Assembly (NCBI RefSeq): GCF_900156895.1
Contig: NZ_FTPD01000082.1
Span: 49,488 to 113,487, forward strand
Reading direction: 5' to 3'
DNA length: 64,000 nucleotides
DNA from: Mesorhizobium prunaredense
Lineage (GTDB): Bacteria; Pseudomonadota; Alphaproteobacteria; Rhizobiales; Rhizobiaceae
Shown: piece by piece, positions 56,956 to 64,000 of the stretch
Numbering within the stretch: position 1 is the stretch's first letter
Layout: each line of letters opens with the position of its first letter
Program-made: the position numbers and the translations under genes
The notes under the pieces: generated by a model
The model's input: only the letters and a program-made list of their open reading frames with translations
Told to the model about the DNA's origin: nothing
Databases searched by the model: none

Positions 56956-58003
56956 CCTTGCGCTGTTCCGGTGGCGGCAAGGTCGTCGGCGAGGGTTTTA
57001 CGGCGAGGCGCTCGATGGCTTCGCGATCGAGCCGGCCTTCGACATTGGCCAAACTCTCGGGGTCGGCGGGGTCAGCTTGTTCCGGGCTTGGCGGGTTGCC
57101 GGCAATGATCTCGAAATTTCGCGCGGCGTTGCAGCCGCAGGCCGGCGGGCGCGCGGGCTGCTTGTAGAGATAGGCGGTCGGCAGTTCGCTGTAGGGCCTG
57201 CCGGTTACCGAAGACGTCATGTCAGCCGAGTCGTCGCCAAAGCTACGCGTATAAAACACCTGCATCTCGGTCCCGGGGCAACTCGAATCGCAGTTCTTCT
57301 GGTCGCGCTCGAAATCGCCCAGCGAGGCAGCATTCGACATCGGGAAGAAATAGCCGTCGCAGGTGCGCACGCACATGGTGCGGAATTCGCCGTGCGGCTG
57401 GCCCATGTCGTCGGCGAGCATGGTGCGGATGTCGCGCGGGCCTACAGCTTGATTGGGCTCTTCAGGCCAGGCGGGCACGCCGGGTTCAATTGCATCGCTG
57501 CCCAAAAGCTGGTCGAGCAAGTTTCGGTCGCCGGTTCCACGGCTGGCGTCCCGGCCCGGTGCCGGCTTGGGCGCCGCATCGTCGCGGCAGCCATTGGCGT
57601 CGAGCGAAGCCAGTATGCGTGCGCGATCGCGGCGGGCACCGCCGCCGGCGAGTTCAGCGCGCTTGGCTTGCAAGCCGTCGAGATTGGCTGCCATGCGACC
57701 GATGGTGGCGTCGAGTGTGGCGCATGCGTTGGCGTTGCGGCGCGACAGCGAAAACCCGCAGCCGGCGCGGCTGGATTGGCTGACGGCCTTTGAAATCTGC
57801 TGGCGCTGCCGCACGATTGCATCATCATATTTCCTGAGCAGGGTCGGCTTGGTGCCGCCACCGCGCGAAGCGGCCGCGAGATCGGCTTCCAGTTGCCGGC
57901 AAACACCGGAGGCGGCCTGCAGTTCGGTGGCGGCAAAGCCTGACAATGCCAGCGCACCGAGCAGTGCTGCCGCGCGCGTCAGCTTCCACCCTCCGCCCGT
58001 CAT
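56873..58003 (-). CDS. DUF2865 family protein
   Basis: A 376-residue protein with a signal peptide (AALLGALALSGFAATELQA), an extended helical N-terminal part, and the DUF2865 core: FRTMCVRTCDGYFFPMSNA, CDSSCPGTEMQVFYTR and ELPTAYLYKQPARPPACGC, with clustered cysteines that likely form disulfides in the periplasm. Function is unknown. It converges on gltX and overlaps its 3' end by 83 bases. Confidence 0.8.
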   Translation of the reverse strand: MTGGGWKLTRAAALLGALALSGFAATELQAASGVCRQLEADLAAASRGGGTKPTLLRKYDDAIVRQRQQISKAVSQSSRAGCGFSLSRRNANACATLDATIGRMAANLDGLQAKRAELAGGGARRDRARILASLDANGCRDDAAPKPAPGRDASRGTGDRNLLDQLLGSDAIEPGVPAWPEEPNQAVGPRDIRTMLADDMGQPHGEFRTMCVRTCDGYFFPMSNAASLGDFERDQKNCDSSCPGTEMQVFYTRSFGDDSADMTSSVTGRPYSELPTAYLYKQPARPPACGCNAARNFEIIAGNPPSPEQADPADPESLANVEGRLDREAIERLAVKPSPTTLPPPEQRKVRVVGPTFLPDPAAATDLQAPAPRAGR

Positions 58004-58182
58004 CCGTCTGAGCTCCGTTTATCCGCCCGTCGTGAAAGCTACCGCGTTTGGGGTTAACTTTTTGTTCAGCTTACCGTCAAATTGGGTTTTGCCCAGATTG
58101 GCTATGGCCAGGTCAGGGCAATAGCTTCACACAAAGGAGTCTCTGACTGATGTTGGGCGTGACCAATGCAACGTCGGCGCCG

Positions 58183-58353
58183 CCCCTCATCTGCCTGCCG
58201 GCATCTTCTCCCCGTATAGTGACGGGGAGAAGGGTCTGGCCGCAACCTCGGCACACTTTTTGCAACGCTGGAGATTGGCGAAATCGTTTGCGAAGGCATC
58301 TTTCTCCCCGTCACTATACGGGGAGAAATGCCCGGCAGGGCAATGAGGGGCAG
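58183..58353. repeat. Palindromic mosaic element, diverged copy C
   Basis: The outer arms (GCCCCTCATCTGCCTGCCGG at about 58183-58202 and the approximate complement ending near 58353) match the plan of copies A and B. Each holds an inner hairpin built on CTCCCC and GGGGAG with GTATAGTGAC between. The core shares the string TTGGCGAAA with copy B. It lies between the DUF2865 gene and the malic enzyme gene. Confidence 0.72.
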
Positions 58354-58374
58354 CGCAGACCTGAAGCGATTGCC

Positions 58375-60699
58375 CTAGCCCAGACTTACGACCGCCTGCG
58401 CCTTGTGGGCTGCTTCGACCACCGCGAGCGCCGTCATGTTGACGACGCCGCGCGATGTCACCGACGGCGTCAATATATGCGCCGGTCTGTCGGTGCCGAG
58501 CAGGATCGGCCCGACATGCAGCGCGTCCATCATCGCGCGCAGCGCGGTGAGCGTGATGTTTGCCGAATCGAGATTGGGGAAGACCAGCAGATTGGCTTCG
58601 CCCTTCAGCCGCGAATGCGGATAAACCCGCTGGCGCAGCGGCTCCGACAGAGCCGAGTCGGCATGCATCTCGCCGTCGCATTGCAGGTCTGGCGCGATGC
58701 GCGCCAGGATCGCCGCTGCCTGCCGCATCTTGAGCGCGCTTGGCGAGTCGCGTGAGCCGAAATCCGAATGCGACAGCAGGGCGGCCTTGGGCTCGATGCC
58801 GAAGCGCTGGATTTCTTCGGCAGCCAGCACCGTCATCTCGGCGATCTCCTCGGCAGTTGGATCGACGGTGACATGGGTGTCGGTGAGGAAAATGATGCCG
58901 CGCTGCGAGATCAGCATGGAAAGCGTCGACAGGTCGTGATCCTTGATGCCGGCGCGCGGGCCGATGATCAGGGTGACATTGCGCAAATGCCGCTCGAAAC
59001 GTCCTTCCAGGCCGCAGACCATGGCGTCGGCGTCGCCACGCTTGAGGGCAAGTGCGGCGATCACCGTGTTGTCGGTGCGCACCATTGTGCGCGCGGCCTC
59101 CGTCGTCACGCCACGCCGGCCGGCGAGTTCGATCAAAAGGTCGACATAGTGGCGATAACGCGGATCGTCCTCGGGATTGATCAGGCCGAAGTCGACGCCC
59201 GGCTTGATGCGCAGTCCATAGCGTTTCAGCCTGACTTCGATGACATGCGGGCGGCCGATCAGGATCGGCTCGGCGATGCCTTCCTCCAGCACCACCTGGG
59301 CGGCGCGCAGCACGCGCTCGTCCTCGCCGTCGGCATAGATGACGCGCTTGGCGCTCGACGTCTTGGCCATCGTGAACACCGGCTTCATGACCAGGCCGGA
59401 GCGGAAGACGAAGCGGTTGAGCGTGTCGATATAAGCGGCAAAGTCGGTGATCGGCCGTGTCGCGACGCCGGTGTCGCAGGCGGCCTTGGCCACCGCCGGC
59501 GCGATGCGCAGGATCAGCCTGGGATCGAACGGCGAGGGGATCAGGAAATCGGGCCCGAAGATCGGCGTTTCGCCGGAATAGGCGCGGGCGGCGACATCCG
59601 ACGGTTCCTCGCGGGCAAGGGCTGCGATCGCCCGCACCGCAGCCATTTTCATCTCTTCGTTGATGGCGCTGGCGCCGCAGTCCAGGGCGCCACGGAAAAT
59701 GTAAGGAAAGCAGAGTACGTTGTTGACCTGGTTGGGAAAATCGGAACGGCCGGTGCAGATCATCGCGTCGGGTCGCGCCGCCCGTGCCGCTTCCGGCATG
59801 ATCTCGGGGTTGGGGTTGGCCAAGGCCAGGATCAGTGGTTTTGGCGCCATGTGCTGGAGCAATTCCGGTTTCAGCACGCCGGCGGCCGAAAGACCCAGGA
59901 ACACGTCGGCGCCCGGCAGCACATCGGCCAGCGTGCGCGCCTCGGTGTCCTTCACATAGGGGTCCTTCCAGCGGTCCATCTCATCGACGCGGCCCTTGTA
60001 GGCGACGCCGAAACGGTCGGTGACCCAGATGTTTTCGATGCGTGCGCCCAGCAAAACCAGCAAGTTGAGGCAGGCGAGGGCCGCTGCCCCGGCGCCGGAG
60101 GTGACGATCTTGATGTCGGAGATCGTCTTGCCGGCAAATTCCAGCCCATTGAGCACGGCGGCGGCGACGATGATTGCAGTGCCGTGCTGGTCGTCGTGGA
60201 AGACCGGTATGGCCATGCGGGCCTTCAGCCGTTCCTCGACCTCAAAACATTCGGGCGCCTTGATGTCCTCGAGGTTGATGCCGCCGAAGGTCGGCTCCAG
60301 CGCCGAGATCGTCTCGACCATCCGCTCGATGTCAGGCGCGTCGATCTCGATGTCGAAGACGTCGATGCCGGCGAATTTCTTGAACAGCACGGCCTTGCCT
60401 TCCATCACCGGCTTGGAGGCCAACGGGCCGATATTGCCGAGGCCGAGCACCGCCGTACCATTGGAGACGACGCCAACCAGATTGGCCCGCGCCGTGTAGT
60501 CGGCGGCGGCCGCCGGATTGTCGCGGATTTCCAGACAGGGCGCCGCGACCCCGGGCGAATAGGCAAGCGCCAGGTCGCGCTGGTTGCCGAGCGGCTTTGT
60601 TGCCTGGATTTCAAGCTTTCCAGGGCGTGGATGCTTGTGGAAATAAAGTGCGGCTTCGTCGAGGTCCGACCGGGCTGCTTTTTTGTTTTCGCCTTGCAT
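58375..60699 (-). CDS. maeB: Malic enzyme with C-terminal phosphotransacetylase-like domain
   Basis: A 774-residue enzyme that decarboxylates malate to pyruvate with NAD(P)+. The N-terminal malic domain includes NQRDLALAYSPGVAAPCLEI, DDQHGTAIIVAAAVLNGLEF and a Rossmann segment IVTSGAGAAALACLNLL. The C-terminal 320 residues are phosphotransacetylase-like (EDERVLRAAQVVLEEGIAEP), probably regulatory rather than catalytic, as in rhizobial DME and TME proteins. Choice between NAD and NADP use is not possible by eye. Confidence 0.93.
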   Translation of the reverse strand: MQGENKKAARSDLDEAALYFHKHPRPGKLEIQATKPLGNQRDLALAYSPGVAAPCLEIRDNPAAAADYTARANLVGVVSNGTAVLGLGNIGPLASKPVMEGKAVLFKKFAGIDVFDIEIDAPDIERMVETISALEPTFGGINLEDIKAPECFEVEERLKARMAIPVFHDDQHGTAIIVAAAVLNGLEFAGKTISDIKIVTSGAGAAALACLNLLVLLGARIENIWVTDRFGVAYKGRVDEMDRWKDPYVKDTEARTLADVLPGADVFLGLSAAGVLKPELLQHMAPKPLILALANPNPEIMPEAARAARPDAMICTGRSDFPNQVNNVLCFPYIFRGALDCGASAINEEMKMAAVRAIAALAREEPSDVAARAYSGETPIFGPDFLIPSPFDPRLILRIAPAVAKAACDTGVATRPITDFAAYIDTLNRFVFRSGLVMKPVFTMAKTSSAKRVIYADGEDERVLRAAQVVLEEGIAEPILIGRPHVIEVRLKRYGLRIKPGVDFGLINPEDDPRYRHYVDLLIELAGRRGVTTEAARTMVRTDNTVIAALALKRGDADAMVCGLEGRFERHLRNVTLIIGPRAGIKDHDLSTLSMLISQRGIIFLTDTHVTVDPTAEEIAEMTVLAAEEIQRFGIEPKAALLSHSDFGSRDSPSALKMRQAAAILARIAPDLQCDGEMHADSALSEPLRQRVYPHSRLKGEANLLVFPNLDSANITLTALRAMMDALHVGPILLGTDRPAHILTPSVTSRGVVNMTALAVVEAAHKAQAVVSLG

Positions 60700-61274
60700 G
60701 CCGGCCGCTCCTCAGTCCGTTTGCTGTTTTGAGTCTCTTAGCATGCAGCCGAGGCTTTTCGAGAGGTGATATGTCGCAAAGTGCGACGCTCTGGTTTCGC
60801 ATCGCCGGTCCGGCTGTGTGGTCCCATTGAAATGTTGGACGCGGGGCGGCGCGCTGTGACGAGTTACGCCACCGCCCAGTATGATTGTCTGCAACGGGTG
60901 CAGCCTGTGGAATGCTGTCATTCGTCTCGTCGATTGGGTACGAGAAAGTGGCGCCAAAACCGGTCGCTCAGCAGAGGTACGATCGCCGTCTGCTTCTGGC
61001 GTGACCTGCTCGTTCTGGCAGATGAGCCGAACAGCCGCGTCGCCGCGTGACGTTCGCGACATTCGCATCGCGGCCGCTTCAAACGGCTTGATGTCGCGTT
61101 ATTTGGTGTTGGAGCAAGCTATCGTGCTAAGATCGCTGGTCGGCACCGTGCTACCTTTGGGGCAACGCGGCTGCAAGTGCCGGTTCGTAAGCATGAGTAT
61201 ACCGCCAAGCTGACCGCAGAAGACAATGCAAAGATTTTCTTGCCGCAGATTTTCGCAAAAGCAAGGAGACGTTC
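60700..61274. other. Intergenic stretch before the FecR/cyclase pair
   Basis: No supported gene: frames such as 60766-61050 lack homology and a ribosome site. It carries GACCTGCTCGT (61003-61013), shared with 41055-41065. The promoter of the FecR-domain gene is expected between about 61150 and 61260; an AAGGAG ribosome site lies just ahead of its ATG. Confidence 0.4.
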
Positions 61275-61811
61275 ATGAGCGCAAGTGGCCGATATCTCCG
61301 GAGCCTGGTGGCATGCATGCTTGGCTGTGTCTTCTGGGTGGATACCGCTTCAGCGCAGTCGAATAACGCCGGCTGTACGTTCAGAGTGGTAGCAGGTACG
61401 TCCCGACAAATTCTGAGATGCCGGGAAGGCCTTACCATCATTGCGGAAGATGGCGCTCGTTTTGCACTGGTGGACCGTGATCGAAATGGCAGTGCCGATG
61501 CGGTCAGATTACGGCGCAAGGCGCTGTTATTCGATGCTCCAGCCGGCAGGGTCCGGGGTGGCTTCGCTGTCGTCACCCCGCAGGCGATCGCGGCGGTGCG
61601 AGGTACAAGATGGGCAGTCGACGTTGCCCGAGGCAAGACGTCTGTTTTCGTCGTCAAAGGTCGCGTCGCCGTGCAAAGGCCGGCGTCCAATGCTGGCGTG
61701 GTCCTCGGGCCGGGCGAAGGCGTCGATGTGGAAGCCGGAACAGGCACACTGACGGTCAAGCGCTGGCCCGCCGCACGTGTTTCGGCTTTGATGGCCCGTT
61801 TCGGTCAGTAA
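61275..61811 (+). CDS. FecR-domain periplasmic protein
   Basis: A 178-residue protein with a signal peptide (LVACMLGCVFWVDTASAQS) and a FecR-type core: FRVVAGTSRQILRCREGLTI, then VVTPQAIAAVRGTRWAVDVA and SVFVVKGRVAVQRP, ending VLGPGEGVDVEAG. Such domains occur in envelope sensors. The cyclase gene follows by 5 bases, so it may pass a periplasmic signal to it. Start at 61275 behind AAGGAG. Confidence 0.83.
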   Translation: MSASGRYLRSLVACMLGCVFWVDTASAQSNNAGCTFRVVAGTSRQILRCREGLTIIAEDGARFALVDRDRNGSADAVRLRRKALLFDAPAGRVRGGFAVVTPQAIAAVRGTRWAVDVARGKTSVFVVKGRVAVQRPASNAGVVLGPGEGVDVEAGTGTLTVKRWPAARVSALMARFGQ

Positions 61812-61816
61812 GCTAA

Positions 61817-63682
61817 ATGAGCGGGCGAGCGCTTCAGACGCTGATCGCGCTCGTTCTGGCGGGTCTTTGGGGGGCCGGCCTTGGCTTTGCGCACTGGCGT
61901 GGCAACATGTGGTCCCTCGATCGCGTCGAAGCAACGATGACGGATCTTCGAACGCTTGTTCGGGGAACGGCAAAGCCGCCTGAGCTGATTACCATTGTCG
62001 CAATAGACGACGAAGCGGTCCGAAACGAGGGCCGCTATCCCCTCAGCCGCGCCACGCTTGCCCGGATTGTCGATACGATAGCTCGCTTTGGACCGAAAGC
62101 CATTGCGGTCGACCTGCTGCTGGTCGATCCCGGGAAAAAAGGTGATGATGAGGCGCTCGCGCGTTCGCTGCATGGGACTTCAAGCGTAATCGCTGCTGCA
62201 GCGGTCTACTCGGGAGGTAAACAATCGATTGCAGTCGAGGGCGATGGCCCTCTCGCCCGAGTGCCGAATGCCAAGCGGTTTCTGTGGCCCCTGAAAGCGT
62301 TCTCGGATATCGCCGCTGTCGGCGTCGTGAACGTGGTTACCGACTGGACGGGAACGCCTCGGTTCGTCCCGTTGCTGTTTCGGGCCGGAGACCGGACGGA
62401 AGCGTCTTTCTCCCTGCGCGTTGCCGCCATGGCGGTGCGAGAGGATCCGGGAATTGCGCCCGACCATCTATCTCTGGGCGGACAGCGGATTCGGACGGAC
62501 ATTGGTCACATACTCCCTCTGACATTCTATGGCCCCCGCGGCACGATCCGCACGATCAGCGCCACGACGGTGCTGGGGGGGCAAGTCGATGTCGGCATTC
62601 TTCGGGATCGAATTGTTGTGATCGGTGCAACGGCAACCGGCACCGGCGATGTTTTCCCGACACCGTTTGATCCCGTGCTCCCAGGCGTCGAGGTCATGTC
62701 GACGGCCATTGCCCATCTGATGACCGGCGACGGCATAGTGCGAGATCAGTACGTTCGCCTTGCAGATGCCGGCTTTGCAGTGGTGCTGCCAGTGGTTCTT
62801 GTGGGGCTGTTGGCATGGCGTCGCAACGCCATCGGCCTTGCAGCGATCGTCGGCGTGGTTGTGATCTGGTTCGTGGTCAATATGACCGCATTCTCACACC
62901 ATATCTGGCTGAGCGCGGCGTTGCCGATGGCCGCCGCCGTTCCACCGGCTATTTTGTTCGGGGCCGCGCAGCTTTGGTTGGGCAGGAACCAGGCCCAGTA
63001 TTACGCCACGCAGAGCGAATTGCTGCAACGAGTTCAGGCCCCGGGCTTTGCGGGGTGGCTCGCGAAGCATGGCGACTTTCTCCTGGAACCTGTCCGGAGG
63101 GACGCCGCCATCATATTCATTGACCTGTCCGGTTTCACCGGACTGAGCGAAACATTGGGGCCGAACGCCACACGCGAACTTTTGAACACGTTCCATGCGT
63201 TGGTGGACGAAGAGGTGACAAGCTGCGGTGGCGTTGTCACGAATTTCATGGGTGACGGAGCCATGATCCTGTTCGGTCTACCGGAAGCAGCGACAGATGA
63301 TGCCTTCAATGCTGCCCGCTGCTGCGCAGCGCTCTCCAGCCGTACCAACAACTGGCTCGTCTCGTTGCCCGCATCAACTGCATCCAGGCTCGGCTTCAAG
63401 ATCGGAGCGCATTACGGAACAATCGTTGCGTCGAGACTCGGTGGCAAAGGCCGTCAGCACATCGCGATTACGGGTGATACGGTTAACGTCGCCAGTCGCT
63501 TGATGGAGATCGCCGCCGACAAAAATGCCGAAGTCGCAGTGAGCGACAAAATGCTGCAAGTCGCCGGCCGCGACTGCGAGTTGTTCAAATCTGGTGCTCT
63601 AAGAGGACCTGTGGAAGCACAGGTCCGCGGGCGTTCAGGCTCGCTCGCAATCTGGCTGTGGCAGAGTTCGCAGACGCTGTAG
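61817..63682 (+). CDS. Adenylate cyclase with CHASE2 sensor domain
   Basis: A 621-residue membrane protein. A CHASE2 extracellular domain lies at about residues 35-310 (IDDEAVRNEGRYPLSRATLA, IGATATGTGDVFPTPFDPV). Three membrane helices follow, then a class III cyclase domain (about 425-600) with AAIIFIDLSGFTGLSETLG, GGVVTNFMGDGAMILFG and IAITGDTVNVASRLMEIA. The metal-binding Asp residues are the D of FIDLSG and the D of FMGDG. It should turn an external cue into cAMP. It lies 5 bases after the FecR-domain gene. Confidence 0.9.
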   Translation: MSGRALQTLIALVLAGLWGAGLGFAHWRGNMWSLDRVEATMTDLRTLVRGTAKPPELITIVAIDDEAVRNEGRYPLSRATLARIVDTIARFGPKAIAVDLLLVDPGKKGDDEALARSLHGTSSVIAAAAVYSGGKQSIAVEGDGPLARVPNAKRFLWPLKAFSDIAAVGVVNVVTDWTGTPRFVPLLFRAGDRTEASFSLRVAAMAVREDPGIAPDHLSLGGQRIRTDIGHILPLTFYGPRGTIRTISATTVLGGQVDVGILRDRIVVIGATATGTGDVFPTPFDPVLPGVEVMSTAIAHLMTGDGIVRDQYVRLADAGFAVVLPVVLVGLLAWRRNAIGLAAIVGVVVIWFVVNMTAFSHHIWLSAALPMAAAVPPAILFGAAQLWLGRNQAQYYATQSELLQRVQAPGFAGWLAKHGDFLLEPVRRDAAIIFIDLSGFTGLSETLGPNATRELLNTFHALVDEEVTSCGGVVTNFMGDGAMILFGLPEAATDDAFNAARCCAALSSRTNNWLVSLPASTASRLGFKIGAHYGTIVASRLGGKGRQHIAITGDTVNVASRLMEIAADKNAEVAVSDKMLQVAGRDCELFKSGALRGPVEAQVRGRSGSLAIWLWQSSQTL

Positions 63683-64000
63683 GATACCGGGCCGCGTGAA
63701 CAATGATGGTACCGGAATGTCCGAATGGCGCCCGTTTGGCCGCGACACTTCAAATCCTGCCTGAGGTCAAATCCTGCCTGAGGCCTCGGCCAACCCGAAC
63801 GGGAGATTCTGAAAAAATCCGCATTGATGGAAGGCAGCTTCGGGTCATGGGCGTGAATTCGACTGAGGGCGAACGAGCTTCCGCCTAGGTGACGTATTCC
63901 CCCGTTCCCAGCCGGTACCAAGCTTGGATTCTGCCAGTGAATGCTCCACCGCCTGAAGGCGGTGGCTTCGGTTACGGCTCAAAGCCGGATCGGTCCGCCG
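63683..64000. other. Window-end stretch with tandem repeat and hairpin
   Basis: No supported gene. A 17-base unit TCAAATCCTGCCTGAGG is present twice in tandem at 63750-63783. CCACCGCC (63946-63953) pairs with GGCGGTGG (63958-63965) around TGAA, an 8 bp stem. The hairpin resembles subterminal hairpins of IS200/IS605-type elements but is not proof of one. Confidence 0.4.

Noticed and set aside
41055..61013. Shared string GACCTGCTCGT at 41055-41065 and 61003-61013
   Set aside because: Eleven bases in common in otherwise dissimilar intergenic DNA; could be a worn repeat, but chance or base composition is not excluded.

Overview
The window is high-GC alphaproteobacterial chromosome, most like a Mesorhizobium-type member of the Rhizobiales. 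The support is sequence-level: DivK and PleD side by side next to a DUF3572 gene, a class II DAHP synthase, a malic enzyme fused to a phosphotransacetylase-like domain, DUF2125, DUF2865 and DUF502 proteins, and rhizobial-style intergenic palindromic repeats. Species assignment is inference. Most of the window is core housekeeping sequence; accessory pieces sit between the core blocks.

Layout. 1-7041: the 3' end of dnaE, an O-methyltransferase, a K+ channel-like protein with a zinc-ribbon tail, an EamA exporter, a secreted protein behind an EcfG-type promoter, a DinB polymerase and an acetyltransferase. 7100-11660: an apparent extracytoplasmic sigma-factor locus (sigma, anti-sigma, secreted Ser/Asn-repeat protein, subtilase and a frameshifted gene). 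11800-16200: DUF2125, DUF3572, divK, pleD and rpmG. 16355-24311, leftward: a NIF3/CutA-like protein, an MFS transporter, a NUDIX hydrolase, DUF983, rnr and topA. 24764-26600: a secreted repeat protein, ccdA and an AT-rich patch with one small membrane protein. 27025-30825: glmU and glmS, which together cover both ends of UDP-GlcNAc synthesis. 30870-31562: a HigBA-type toxin-antitoxin pair with two palindromic operators. 31643-40131: DUF502, recG, sdhE, mfd and class II DAHP synthase. 40285-46450: a reductase, then a three-gene block (membrane-tethered LuxR regulator, predicted outer-membrane protein, RTX calcium-binding protein) and an isoprenylcysteine-type methyltransferase. 46447-47572: a RES/Xre toxin-antitoxin pair. 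47809-53094: a GFA protein, dgkA, hemerythrin, DedA, DUF1003, a 3-methyladenine glycosylase and nadE. 53615-60699: an ABC exporter, gltX, DUF2865 and malic enzyme. 61275-63682: a FecR-domain protein and a CHASE2 adenylate cyclase.

The best candidate for an undescribed system is the 7.1-11.7 kb locus. Three sites with the same layout (GGAATAAA, then CGTT, 16 bases between GGAAT and CGTT, followed by a CTC block) lie in front of three different genes around a sigma/anti-sigma pair. The targets are a subtilase, a secreted protein made largely of SSSN repeats written with all six serine codons, and a gene now broken by a one-base frameshift. I infer an envelope or surface stress regulon whose products act outside the cytoplasm.

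Other items worth following are a hairpin enclosing the start of the hemerythrin gene, two mutually exclusive hairpins ahead of the DAHP synthase gene, and a family of about 160 bp elements with 33 bp inverted arms. I found no tRNA, rRNA, CRISPR array or complete insertion sequence by eye.
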